Shown here: positions 46,483 through 57,806 of the stretch, one piece after another
Layout: each line of letters starts with the position of its first letter
Numbering within the stretch: the first letter of the stretch is position 1
NCBI GenBank assembly: GCA_947044365.1
Contig: OX345636.1
Location: 8,328,001 to 8,392,000 of the forward strand
Direction of reading: 5' to 3'
Origin: Petrosia ficiformis
Taxonomy: Eukaryota; Porifera; Demospongiae; Haplosclerida; Petrosiidae
Length of the DNA: 64,000 nt
The notes under the pieces: model-generated
What the model was told of the DNA's origin: nothing
Database searches by the model: none
What the model saw: only the letters and a program-made list of their open reading frames with translations
Made by a program: the position numbers and the translations under genes

Positions 46483-46998
46483 CTGTATATATGATAACTT
46501 TAGACACTCTGAAACATAGTGTGTCGTTATGAAGGTATTCTGTGTTGTTATCAGCATTATACTCTAAATCCTTGTGAGGAATGACTTGAGGTTTAACCAC
46601 TGAACCAGGTGTTGTACCTTCATCCAATACTCTTGTACGAATGGCTATTGGTGCAATGTAGTGGTCAATGATCATTTCCACATGTCCCTTATCCTCCCTC
46701 CAGTTGAGTAGTTCAACTGTAATTTCACTATTCAATGGCCACTTTAAAGACTTGTCGTTCTCCCCCTTCATGAGATGTACACCTACACTTAGGTGTGTAT
46801 CTTTTCCAGAAGCAAATCCGTTAGCAGTAATGCATAGTTGTAATTTATATCCGTTTGTTGTGGAGTAAAAAGGTACACTATACCACACATCACCAACTCT
46901 TTTGTGTTCATTGTAGTTGTACATTGTAATTGCACATGGAGGGAGGAGGTGTGGGGACTGAGTCTCAGGAGGGATATACCAGGTTGGTATATCAGTAC
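46483..46998 (-). CDS. Internal MATH (TRAF-C) domain exon
   Basis: A 516-bp exon, phase 1/phase 1, acceptor ATCATAG and donor GTAATA. It has the same length as the next exon downstream and is very similar in sequence: TDIPTWYIPPETQSPHLLPP, MYNYNEHKRVGDVWYSVPFY, GYKLQLCITANGFASGKDTH, LSVGVHLMKGENDKSLKWPL, NSEITVELLNWREDKGHVEM, and NNTEYLHNDTLCFRVSKVII. It is undamaged. Earlier exons of the gene must lie at higher coordinates. I found no further MATH exon up to 50120, only duplicated intron-like sequence. Confidence 0.88.
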
Positions 46999-48219
46999 CT
47001 ATGATAATAAATATAATAGTTAATACATAAAATTAATTTACATAATTATAATATCTTCATGAGGTATTATAACTATACTATTATTAGTAATGTGTAAATA
47101 TATTTGAATAGTATATCATGAAAAGAAGTGTCACAATATAACTGACCAGGAATGTATAATTATAATATGTGAGTGTTGTATATAATAGATATGTTTAATA
47201 TACTATACTTTTATGTATAGTTTAATAACTAGCATAACAATAATTATTAATATACTAGTTAATTACAATTATAGTATGTGGATATTGTATGTAATTGTTA
47301 TATCATACATGTACCTCTGATCTCCACATGTAATATATTGTTATTGATGGTATGGTGTCATCACAGTATCAATATATTACATGTGTACATGTGTACGTAT
47401 GCTATATCTGTTTTGTACATGTAGCATGGAAATGAAGTGGAAATGTTATTCCTTTCCTGAAGTTTTGTAATGGTTTATGGATTCATTCCTTATTTTGTAA
47501 AGAATAGACCTGTTAATTGTAGAATGCCATCTTTCAGTCAACATTTATCACGTGTCACTCACTACAAGTGCTTATGAAACATGATGTTTGTTGCCCCTTG
47601 ATAATGGGTGTATAATTGGGATTTAAAATGTTTTGTTATTAATATCAGGTGTTATTAATTGTTTCACATACATCATGTATTTGTACTTTAGTATTCAATT
47701 ACATGTACACAGTGTAACATGTATAATCAGGTTCATGTTTCATGTATATATCCTGACAGGGGTAGGGTTTATATCATACTATTGTAGTATAGTATCATAA
47801 TAACATCTAATATTATTTCATGTGTTTATTTACATGAAGTACAAGTCTATAACATATATCATAATTTGGAATTAATTCACAAGAAAAGTAAAAAGTTCAA
47901 CAGTTGAAGTGTGTATACAAATTTAACAATTATTATACAATGTACTCAATTTTCTATTCACTGCACATGTAGCAAGTTTCCATAGGAACCGTATACATGT
48001 ATTTCTAATAGAGTGTCATCTCATGTGTATAGGTACATGTATGTCATCTATATTGTCAGATAGATTTATGATAGCATAAACAAAAGATAATACATTGTTA
48101 TCATAAATACATGTTTACTATGGAAACATGTTACTTGTATTTACATTTTAGTAGCTAATCACATGTACATAAATTATTTACCAATAAAGCTACTACATCT
48201 GTGTTTTATACAAAATTAT
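46999..48219 (-). other. Upstream intron or flank, with a block duplicated at 49180-49720
   Basis: The interval 47280-47760 (for example CATGGAAATGAAGTGGAAAT, then TCAGGTGTTATTAATTGT, then ATTACATGTACACAGTGTAA) recurs in order at about 49220-49690 with high identity. I read it as a segmental duplication within the MATH-gene region. Confidence 0.75.
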
Positions 48220-48585
48220 ATGTGCTATTCAATACGCCCCTTCTAAATGAAACCCTATTGTACATGTACATGTATTATTATCTTAACAGGTCCTATTGAC
48301 TCCTGTGCTATTGAATACCCCCCTTCTAATGAAACCCTATTGTACATGTACATGTATTATTATCTTAACAGGTCCTATTGACTCCTGTGCTATTGAATAC
48401 GCCCCTTCTAATGAAACCCTATTGTACATGTACATGTATTAATATCTTAACACGTCCTATTGACTCTTGTTATATTGAATACCCCCTTCTAAATGAAACT
48501 CTGCTACATGTACATTGTATATGTACATGTACATGTATTATCTTACTTTACCAACAGGTCCTATTGACTCCTGTGCTATTGATTT
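48220..48585. repeat. Tandem repeat of about 82 bp, 4 copies
   Basis: The unit contains TGCTATTGAATACGCCCCTT, CTAATGAAACCCTATTGTAC, a TACATGTA tract, TTATTATCTTAACAGG and TCCTATTGACTCC. The last copy is interrupted by the start of the family I element copy E. Confidence 0.9.
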
Positions 48586-48589
48586 GGCG

Positions 48590-48930
48590 AGAATTATGAC
48601 CAGCAAGAAGTTGCGTCATTCCTGGGGGCTAGGTCAATTAGTGGGTGTGGTGGCAAAAGAACGCACACTCGAGACCAGCTGAAAGAAAGCTGCCTTAGCT
48701 AAGTAGCTTACGTAGAAACTGGAACTACAAGCTAGCTATTCTGCCTGAAATATATCCCTACAAGGTCCTTTGAAAGGTCAGGAGAGTAGATAATCAAAAT
48801 AATAACTATAATAAGCTGTTATCTTTCATGCTTGATAAAGTCAGCCATGATTACTGAATGCTGGACACCACAAAGCAGTCATAATGATACTTTGATCTTC
48901 ACTTAAATTTGTAAAGCAATCATAGGGATG
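48590..48930 (+). mobile_element. 480-bp inverted-repeat element (family I, copy E), shortened
   Basis: Recognised by AGAAGTTGCGTCATTCCTGG, a GGTCAATTAGTGGGTGTGG block and the right end AAAGCAATCATAGGGATG (48913-48930). The middle is diverged and the left terminal repeat is missing. Confidence 0.65.
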
Positions 48931-49179
48931 TTTTTTTTTCTCTATAATTATACACTTGTTATAATAATGTTATATATAGTATGTGGTGTTGGTTTTAATA
49001 GATATATAATATTCTACATGTCGTGTATAATTATAATTAAACAATACTCACATATTTTAGTTTAGGAACTAACAACTATTGCTCTACCTAAATTCCAAAT
49101 TTAGTTAGTTTCCTGTTCAAAATGACTAGTAATGAACATTTAAATGTAAGCATTTGACCAAATTATTATTTGATTTTCA

Positions 49180-49720
49180 TATCCATGATCACATATGAGT
49201 GTTGTGTGTAATAGTTATATAATACATGTACCTACAAGTGCCACATGGAATATATTTTTATTGAGATTGTGGTCACTGTTGTATCATCACAGTGATAATA
49301 TATATTCCATGTGTACATGTGGAGTTATACTATAACTGTTTTGTACATGTAGCATGGAAATGAAGTGGAAATGTTATTCCTTTCCAGTAGTTATGGAATG
49401 GTTTATGGATTCACTCCTTATCTTGTAAATAGACCTGTTAATTGTAGAATGTCATCTTTCTGTCAACATTTATCATGTGTCACTCACTACAAGTGATTAT
49501 GAAACATGATACATGTATTTGTGTCCCTTTGATAATGGGTGTATAATTGGGATTTAAAATGTGTTTTTATTAATATCAGGTGTTATTAATTGTGTCACAT
49601 ACATCATGTATTTGTACTTTAGTATTCAATTACATGTACACAGTGTAACATGTAAAATCAGGTTCATGTTTCATGTATATATCCTCACTGGGGTAGGTCA
49701 TACTATCATACATATGGAGG
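49180..49720. repeat. Duplicated intron block (partner 47280-47760)
   Basis: Same order of blocks as the partner. It carries no MATH exon on its downstream side, where the family I element and unrelated sequence occur instead. This suggests that an ancestral repeat unit lost its exon or was rearranged. Confidence 0.75.
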
Positions 49721-50434
49721 AGGTTAGTACCTATATATAACAGTAGCCCATGTAAGAATAAACTGTTCAATGATATGCAGGAGTGTTTGACATCTGTATT
49801 ACACACTGTACTAGTTATGTTATATACACACAAGGGTTTTCATAATTCTCAAAATATGTTTTAATTGTCAACCCATTGTGTCTGAAAAATGATCATCAAA
49901 TATCACAATACATTCATACATGTCAACCCAACAAGTGTTTAGGAGTACATAATATATTTATAATATAAATGGTCACTATTATCAGTATTGAAAAATGTGC
50001 CAAGTGGGTGTGTTTAGGTGTGGTTTAATCAATAATCAATCATTACACATGGTGCGCAGAAAGTTGATAATTAGACCTACGTAAGTACATTATGATGATA
50101 TAACTTTAGGATATGAAAAGTATTAACCGATTAACAGCCAATTACGCCAATTGGCGTCATGTACAGAATTGCTCTGAAACGCCAATGACGCCAAATCGCG
50201 TCTCCACAAAACATGAAACGTTCACGGGTATATCTCAAATACTGTAGCTAGTAGGGCCCTGATATTTGGAAATATCATAGAGGGGTTCCTAAGCTACATA
50301 ATATATGTACTTTATATAGGGACTTACCATAAGAAAAGACGGTCTTTTTTTTATGTCAAGCACGTGCGGTACAGTAGCTTAATATTTTATTATTATTACA
50401 GCATAAAATTTAACATATTTTAGTAATAATAGTA

Positions 50435-52536
50435 ATGACAGCAAAAAGAGCTAGATATGAAACAAGTGATGTTCTGAGGATGCTGGATAGTGATTTTGAT
50501 GACCCCATGATGGAAGGAAGTGATGACGACTTTGAAGATTTGTGCATTAGTCCTGATGTTCCCGATGATGAAAATGTCTCGCTAGCACCTGGTACATCTT
50601 CCACTGACTCTGTAGCTACACCAAGAACTCCAACTGAACCTGAGTCATTACTTCAAACTGAGCTTTCACCCCTGCATCTTCCTCCACCTTCTACTATATC
50701 TCTTACGTCTTCAACAGCTGCACTCCATCCATTTTCAACAGCTGCACCTCCATCAGCTATACTTTCTCTGTCGTCAACTCCATCTTCAACAACTATATCC
50801 TCAACAGCTGCATCTATTCTATCTACATCAGCTATACCTCCTCTATCATAAACTCCTGTGCATACATCTACACCGAAACAAAAACAACACAGAATAAACA
50901 CAGGTATTCCTCCCAAAAATTGGTCAACATTACTTCAACCAGTTACCATCCAACCTTATAATCTAACTGCAGGTCCTCAGTTCCAAGTAGAAACATCTGC
51001 ATTAGAAGTATTTAATCACTTCTTTACAAATGATTTGAAAACCCTAATTGTACAACAGTCTAACTTGTATGCTCTGCAGTGTATGGGGCAACATAAATTT
51101 GATGAATGGGAACCTATTACAGTAGCTGAACTATCAGCTTATTTTGGATTCACAATACTAATGGGTGTAGTTGACCTTCCATCACTAGATGACTATTGGA
51201 AGACAGATGAAATTTTTCATTACGCTCCTATAGCATCACGAATTACACGCCAACGGTTCCGTGATATCTGTAGATACTTACACTTCACTGACAATACACA
51301 ACTAAAAGGGAGAGAAGAAGATGGTTATGACAGACTTGGCAAAGTAAGAACAATTATTGAACACATTCAGGATGCCTTTGAAGATAACTACATACCTAAC
51401 TGCCAACAAAGCATTGATGAAGCTATGATCCCCTTTCAAGGAAGGTCAACTATGAAACAGTACATGCCACTAAAACCAGTCAAAAGGGGATTCAAGGTAT
51501 GGGTAAGGGCTGATGCTGTAAATGGGTACTTCTGCCAGTTTGATGTCTACACCGGTAAGAGTACTGGATCTTTAGGTGAGCTTGGACTTGGTGGAGAGGT
51601 AGTAAAGCACTTGACACAATCACTAGTTGGGAGTTTTGCAAATGTGTATTTTGACAATTTTTTTACAAGTCCAAAATTGTTAGATGCCCTTCATAAAGAT
51701 GGAATTTATGCTTGTGGTACTGTTAGAACAAATCGTAGTGGTTATCCCACTGATCTAAATCCAAAAGTACAGAAACTAAAAGAAAGGTACTAATAAAAAT
51801 AATAATACACATAGTAAATGATAATACCAATAGCTATATGAACCTACATGTTATTTTCTTGTCTGTTTTTTCTTCCAGAGGTGATTCAGCAGTACGACAA
51901 TGTGGTCAATTGACAGCACTTATGTGGTTGGATAATCGTGTGGTTAGCTTTTTAGCTACAAATGTCCAACCCACAGAAATGTCCATGGTACATCGGAAAC
52001 GAAAAGATGGTAGTACAAGGGAAGTTCAATGTCCAGCAGCAGTAAAATTATATAACACCTACATGGGTGGAGTGGACTATGGTGATCAACTTAGAGGGTA
52101 TTATCATGTGAGACTAAAAAACCGTAAATATTACAAATATATTTTCTGGTTTTTATTCGATGTTTCCATTACAAACTCCTTCATACTGTTTAGAGAAACT
52201 CATCCAGCAGTACACCAAGCTAAGCATGTGATAAATTTTCGACTAGAGCTGGCCCGCAGTCTTATAGGGGAATACAATTCACGTAAGTATTTCAGCATCA
52301 ACCATCCCAATACAATACACACTGGACATTTTCCTTTGAAAAAGATCTATGATCAAGGACAGTCACAGAGGCCACGTGGCAGATGTTACTACTGTTGGAA
52401 CATAAATAAACCACAAGTTCGTAGGGATACACCATGGTACTGTACAGAGTGTAATCATTTTTTTTGTCACACTGGAAAAACAGAAACAGATTGTTTCTAT
52501 ATATATCACTCTAGTACACAATTCATTACACAATGA
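50435..52536 (+). pseudogene. piggyBac transposase (DDE_Tnp_1_7), two exons, one internal stop
   Basis: Exon 1 is 50435-51786 and exon 2 is 51879-52536, split by a 92-bp GT/AG intron that preserves the frame across ...LKE-R-GDSAVR. The N-terminus is acidic (DSDFDDPMMEGSDDDFEDL), as in other piggyBac transposases, followed by a Ser/Thr/Pro-rich linker. An in-frame TAA at 50849-50851 interrupts this linker. The catalytic region has the three expected Asp contexts: QQSIDEAMIPFQGRS, NVYFDNFFTSPKLL and YMGGVDYGDQLRGYY. The C-terminus has a cysteine-rich zinc-binding domain (CYYCWN...YCTECNHFFCH). Initiation downstream of the stop could still give a protein with the catalytic core. The enzyme cuts and pastes at TTAA. 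Confidence 0.93.
51787..51878 (+). other. Intron of the piggyBac transposase gene
   Basis: Donor GTACTAATAA immediately after ...AAAGAAAG, and acceptor TTTTTTCTTCCAG. Splicing joins exon 1 (remainder AG) to exon 2 (A then GGT GAT) and restores the conserved reading frame. Without splicing the protein stops after KLKERY. At 92 bp the intron is compact. Confidence 0.85.
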
Positions 52537-52987
52537 AATGAACTATTTGATTAACTATTTGTACTGTTAAAATCAATTATAGTAACCTCACATGTATTTA
52601 TATAATTATATATATATATATAATTATATATGTTTTAATATATTATATTATATATATATATATATACACATTTAAAACTCACAAGCTCAGTAGGCAAAGA
52701 GCATCCAATGTCATCAACAGCACTTTTCCAGCTTTAACAACTCAACATAGTCAATTGTAAGTACAAAAGAATTGATAGAAATAAGAGAAATAGCATAAGT
52801 CACCAATCCTATATCGCAGCCCTTCAAGAAAAACATCGTTCGATTTCTCATCACGTGCTCTATCTGATTGTAATACTTCATAATGACGTAAGACGCTTCA
52901 TTTTTAGGTGAGAGGGGATTTTCCCCAGCTAGTATTTTCTGTAAAGTTTCATTGGCGTTTGAGGTAAAATGAACGCCCACGCACGTA
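52537..52987. other. 3' part of the piggyBac element
   Basis: Contains (TA)n at 52605-52670. A minus-strand frame (52714-52980, 88 codons) runs up to the right terminal repeat with no recognised similarity. It is possibly chance, since it overlaps the transposon's subterminal region. Confidence 0.4.
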
Positions 52988-53003
52988 GCTGTTAATCGGT
53001 TAA

Positions 53004-53879
53004 GTATAATACTGGTATAATATATTACTTATTATTACTGGATCACATGATCTAGTAAATGGTTACATATTATAATCACAGCTGCTGTTATTATTTTCCT
53101 GTCCATTCATTGTTGTTCATATTATAACTAGTAATAGGTATATTGAACAGTTGAGACAACATTTTATACAGTATAACAACCATTAACTATTATGAACTAA
53201 CACTTACACACACCTCATCATACCATATCTTTTTATTAAAGTATAATGATAATAATAATTATTATTAACTCGTGTCATACCAGGATATAATAGGATCAAA
53301 TGAAATGTGTAATTGTAACATACATGTACATGTAACATAACAGGGTATCATAATGTGGATAGGTCTATATGAGTATAGATAATGTTATTTGCATTGTACT
53401 AAATAAACTTACAAGTTCTAATTTACAAGAGTCATGTACTGTTTATCAATAACAAATTAACCACTAATGTAATTATATTACATATGATAATGAAGTGACT
53501 ATATATACATGTATTATATAAAGTACATGTAATTGAATAATATATCCTATTAGAGGTTATTTGATTACATCATTTACATGATAATACATAAAAAGTAAAC
53601 TGTGTCACACTGTGAGTCTGATATTTTGAGTGGTAAACTACTATACAAAACAATAATAACAGTATCCATTACATGTACTTGTTGTGTTCTACTACTGGTA
53701 ATATAATGTTGATAAAACCCTTTAGTCTGGTAGTTCCTAAGTGTAGTTGAATAACATACTAGGTATATATGATTACAACTATTCTGTTTCCACATAATAC
53801 AATAGAATCAAGCTTTCTTTTACCACTCATTTCATGAAGAATATCTGGTATATCCCAGAATATGAAATATTGTGACATC
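53004..53879. other. AT-rich non-coding stretch
   Basis: No coding exon recognised. Short direct repeats and TACATGTA strings only. Confidence 0.4.
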
Positions 53880-54790
53880 ATTTAAATAACCTCTCAACTA
53901 TTTAAAAGAAGCTGGTATTTATCATTCATATTTTTAATCCTCATTTATTATGTACATGTATTGTATTTGTATTGACCTCTTCATGATGAGATCATGTAGA
54001 TATAATCAAAGGTTGCTATTAATATAAATGATGTTACAGACATTCTAAGCGAGGGTTGGTTCTGCTGGTTAGTCTACTGTTCATCAGCTTGTAGTCCAGT
54101 TAGATATTTGAGAAGATAGAAACAGCTGGTTTTGAAACTAGTTTTGGAATTAGTACAATCCTATGGTCTTCTGCCATCAAGGTATCTGGTGGCGTAAAAG
54201 TGCCTGACTAGATACCAGAAGTTCCATGGTTCAATCCCCATTCATAGTCCATGCAGACTTATTTTATTTTATTATTTTTTCTAATACACATGTACATGTA
54301 CCTTATGATATTAGCCTTATGTCTAAAGTAAACTAGTGTTTAATAGTACATGTACATATATAGTAATACTTGTGCATGTACATACTGGATTGAATATACA
54401 TGTACATGTATAGGTGTTTAGTATTGATATTTTACAGGTAGTGTTTAATATTATATATAGTAATACATGTACACACTGGATATACATGTACATGTATAGG
54501 TGTTTAGTATTGATGTTGTACAGGTAGTGTATACATGTAAATGTTGATACAAGTCACATGTACATGTATATAAGTGTCACTTTGTATATTACTTGCTACA
54601 TGTGACTGATTAGGTGTAAGTGATCCAACAGTAGCTGCATGTGTCAGTATACATGACTTATAGCTGGCAGTGAATAAAGTTTCAGCAGTTGTATTCAATT
54701 TGTGGTTTATACATGTACATGTATGGTTACTGGACCATGTAGTTTTGGGTCAATATATAATTATAATTATTTTAAATAATGTTTACAAAG
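53880..54790. repeat. Segmental duplication copy 1 (partner 62165-63790)
   Basis: Ordered high-identity blocks are shared with 62165-63790: TATTTAAAAGAAGCTGGTAT, TTGGTTCTGCTGGTTAGTCT, the tRNA-like block, TATACATGTACATGTATAGG and TGGACCATGTAGTTTTGGGT. The second copy is longer because two minisatellites (62829-63045, 63091-63560) expanded in it. Confidence 0.9.
54181..54265 (+). repeat. tRNA-like SINE head, damaged copy
   Basis: GGTATCTGGTGGCGTAAAAG, then TGCCTGACTAGATACCAGAA, then GGTTCAATCCC (54228-54238), a B-box. Compared with the better copy at 62468-62552, eight bases of the A-box region are missing. A short T-rich tail follows. Confidence 0.6.
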
Positions 54791-55494
54791 AGATTTCTGA
54801 GCTAACATGATGTTTTTGCAAACTTTATTTTATAGTAAGTAGAAGTAGACATCTGCTCGTGACCAAGCTATAAACACAGACAAAACAAAATTAGTATCTA
54901 ATAGATTACTCATATATTTTGACTTCCCATTACTATTAGCTACTGATGTGCAGTGATTTCCCCCTGTATTTCCCAATAGTCTTTGTAAATATTTATTATG
55001 ATTATATATTGGCCCAAACAGTGGTCTGATGAAAACAACACCAACAGGAATAGTGGATACATTCACACCATATTTGTGAACTGATCAAATGTAATGTTTA
55101 TCAAATGTTTACTATTAGATGTTTTCTATAGTATGCTCTATTTGGTTGTATTCAATAATTCGGTATACTCCAGTATTTTAGTGTTTTCAACATAGTGGTG
55201 CTGGCACGAAAATCAAAGGATATTTAATTGCATTCCTTTGATCATGTCAAAGGGAAATGACATTGCATAGAGTAGTGCAACACCTCTCTTCAACTCTTTA
55301 GCTAGAACCTTGCATTAATCTTCTCAATAGGAGAGATGTATATCTGAACTAACAATTTGAGTTTACATAATACAGAGTGTAATGTCATTTCTAAATGAGA
55401 CTTTTAATTTGTGCTCTGAAGTGCCACATTAAGATTGATGTTTATGTATCACATGACAGTCACATGATTGTATATAATTTTCATTATACTAGAA
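54791..55494. other. AT-rich non-coding stretch
   Basis: No recognisable exon. The minus-strand frame at 54830-55066 is unrecognised and probably chance. Confidence 0.4.
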
Positions 55495-55865
55495 TTAACA
55501 TTTGGGGAATCAGATATACAATAAGCTAAGCTGACTTCTCCGGTTACAACACATAACCGGAAAAAGAGGTTGGTAATATCGCAAGGGCCACTCCCCATGT
55601 CATTGACTATTACATGTATGTAGCACAGCAAAGCATGTTTGTGAGTACCCCTAGCCACTTTAGCATCGCTAGGATGAGGGTACCGTGCTTGGACCAGCAC
55701 AGTCGGTACCCCTAGCAAATTAGCATCACTAGGATGAGGGTACCATGCTGCTAAACTCAGAGGTAGCATGACCTTATCAGTCACACCCCCCTAGCCATGT
55801 CCAATAATGGCATACCCAGCTAGCCCACACCTACATTTAGATAGGGGAGTGTATGTCGGCACCCG
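55495..55865 (-). repeat. Split direct repeat B2 of the DIRS/PAT/Ngaro-type retrotransposon
   Basis: This 371-bp block is nearly identical (one single-base indel seen, CCCC versus CCCCT) to 56138-56509. The two copies are direct repeats separated by 272 bp. In element orientation (minus strand) this is the 3'-most block. Frames crossing it have no similarity and are not counted as genes. Confidence 0.85.
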
Positions 55866-56137
55866 CCATGCCCAAGCGAATGTCCCACTCCTGAAAGGAG
55901 CGGAAATTGGAAATAACTAAACAATACACAACACACAACACAGACATCCCATCTAAATAAACGGTAGAACAACAAAAATGAGATGACAAATACAATTGGT
56001 GAATGGAGAGTGTAGACTCGATAATCTTTACTTGCACGAGGCAGTTGCTTGGTCCTATGTGCATGCGTGCATGCTGTGAAAGAAGCAGCCCCTCCCCCAA
56101 CTGTTAACTATCTTTAAACCTGCTGTCTAAACATCAT
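55866..56137 (-). repeat. Putative A2 block between the split direct repeats
   Basis: This 272-bp segment lies between the two 371/372-bp direct repeats. In PAT- and Ngaro-type elements the order at the 3' end is B1-A2-B2, with A2 matching the 5'-terminal A1. The 5' end of this element is missing, so the A1 match cannot be tested here; the label is by position. Confidence 0.55.
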
Positions 56138-56509
56138 TTAACATTTGGGGAATCAGATATACAATAAGCTAAGCTGACTTCTCCGGTTACAACACATAAC
56201 CGGAAAAAGAGGTTGGTAATATCGCAAGGGCCACTCCCCTATGTCATTGACTATTACATGTATGTAGCACAGCAAAGCATGTTTGTGAGTACCCCTAGCC
56301 ACTTTAGCATCGCTAGGATGAGGGTACCGTGCTTGGACCAGCACAGTCGGTACCCCTAGCAAATTAGCATCACTAGGATGAGGGTACCATGCTGCTAAAC
56401 TCAGAGGTAGCATGACCTTATCAGTCACACCCCCCTAGCCATGTCCAATAATGGCATACCCAGCTAGCCCACACCTACATTTAGATAGGGGAGTGTATGT
56501 CGGCACCCG
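56138..56509 (-). repeat. Split direct repeat B1 of the DIRS/PAT/Ngaro-type retrotransposon
   Basis: Partner of 55495-55865, starting TTAACATTTGGGGAATCAGA and ending GTGTATGTCGGCACCCG. Directly beyond it is a short perfect inverted repeat GTAGTGCA-TTCA-TGCACTAC (56520-56539), a candidate recombinase-recognition or structural site at the repeat border. Confidence 0.85.
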
Positions 56510-56821
56510 ACATCCTCCAGTAGTGCATTCATGCACTACACTCCCCAATCAGGACGTACACCCATAGATATACCTGTACTAATTTGTGTACCTATGAGAC
56601 CCACTCTACCCAACAACTAGTATGTGATGTAGACTTACACCTCAACTTGCAAGTAAACTAATACCATAGGAAAAACAAATTGAAATGTTTTAAATTGTGT
56701 ACATCAAACATAAACATAAACATAAACATAGGACATTTCTGAACACAAAGGTTAGTATCCTTATTATAATTGTGTCCGGGACCAGGGGACTTTATTTGGT
56801 CGTGAGCCAATCATGAGACAT

Positions 56822-57653
56822 TTATGTGTGCATACTCACCGCTGCCACCCGGCGAGCACTGATGGAATGGACATGAGGCACTCTCTCGAGGTTCTAATGT
56901 ATGTGGCATAGGCTGCTGATTTCCACCTGCCTAGTGTCTTAATGAGGGAGTCACTCAAGCCAACTCCTGCAGCCGTTGTAGCTGCCCCGATCCTGAAGCT
57001 GTGGCAAGTGTACAAAGAGGTGTCAACCCTGCGACCTGCAGCACCTGCTGGACTGCTGCGACAAAGTGAGTGCGTGACAGTGGTGTGCCGTCCCTAAATA
57101 TAAACAGCGGGCCAGGGGTTGCTTGGCGAATGGCCAGGTATGCCAACACTGAAGTCACTGGACACAGCACTTCCCCAGTTCTGTCCAGGTACAAGGTGAC
57201 CCCAGCCCCAAAAGGATCCGTTTTGCTCTGTCGGAGATGTACTGCCAATCATTGGGGGTTCACATGCGAGTCCACCCGGATATCAGTGGGAGACAGCATG
57301 GTAGGAGAATAAGCTCCCAAACATGGGCAAGTGAACTCTCCACATCTCAGGAACCCGAAAAATGCCAGAAAACACGCTGCCCATAACATCACCTTGTCGT
57401 GGTCCACGGGATCCTGTGACCACACTCTGTGAATGATGCGTAGGATAAATGGGGTGATGGGAAGGCGCTTTGGTCTGGAATGGGCAGGTAAGCCTCTCCT
57501 TATACCCTTGAGGACATATTCCAATTGGGGGACTGACGACAAAGAAGGATCAGGAAAGCCATAGGAAATTTGCAGAAACCGGATTGCACTCAAATATAAC
57601 CGAATAGATTGGTAAGATAGGGAACTACACGCCAAGTATGCCACAAACCGACA
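56822..57653 (-). pseudogene. Tyrosine recombinase of a DIRS/PAT/Ngaro-type retrotransposon, broken
   Basis: The minus-strand frames together give a complete tyrosine-recombinase order. The SAM-like N-terminal region has YQSIRLYLSAIRFLQISYGF. The first catalytic Arg is in FFGFLRCGEFTC. Next come HLRQSKTDPFGAGVTLYLD, HSFRIGAATTAAGVG (the H-x-x-R pair) and GRWKSAAYATYIRTSR with the Tyr. Damage: TGA at 57249-57251 where Trp is likely, a frameshift between about 57004 and 57025 just before HSFRIG, and another near 56890, before HVHSISARRVAAV and the TAA at 56822. These enzymes integrate circular cDNA without an integrase. It is markedly GC-richer than its surroundings. Confidence 0.9.
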
Positions 57654-57806
57654 ATTGGGTCCCTTCCTGCAAAGGAATGGGTTGGAGGTTGAACTGAGTG
57701 CAGAAATTTAGGTAGCGGTGTTGACCTGACCTATATGCCGTGATGGTGGTTGAGGAGATGCCTCGAGCAAAGAACACTGAAATAGCCCTATCCAGGCCCG
57801 AGAGCC

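Larger units (their letters stand above)
50127..52999 (+). mobile_element. piggyBac-superfamily transposon, nearly complete (2873 bp)
   Basis: TTAA target duplications (50123-50126 and 53000-53003) flank perfect 12-bp inverted ends CCGATTAACAGC (50127-50138) and GCTGTTAATCGG (52988-52999). A subterminal inverted pair, AAACGCCAATGA (50177-50188) and TCATTGGCGTTT (52949-52960), lies 50 and 39 bases in from the ends. TTAA targeting is the hallmark of piggyBac. The element carries a two-exon transposase at 50435-52536 with one premature stop. Identical ends and the clean target duplication point to a fairly recent insertion. Confidence 0.95.

Noticed and set aside
52714..52980. Second protein gene inside the piggyBac element (88-codon minus frame)
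   Set aside because: No similarity is recognised and it runs into the subterminal inverted repeat; chance frame more likely.
55449..56428. Two nearly identical frames of 111 and 91 codons on the minus strand
   Set aside because: They lie inside the split direct repeats of the DIRS-type element and are identical because the repeats are; no homology supports coding.
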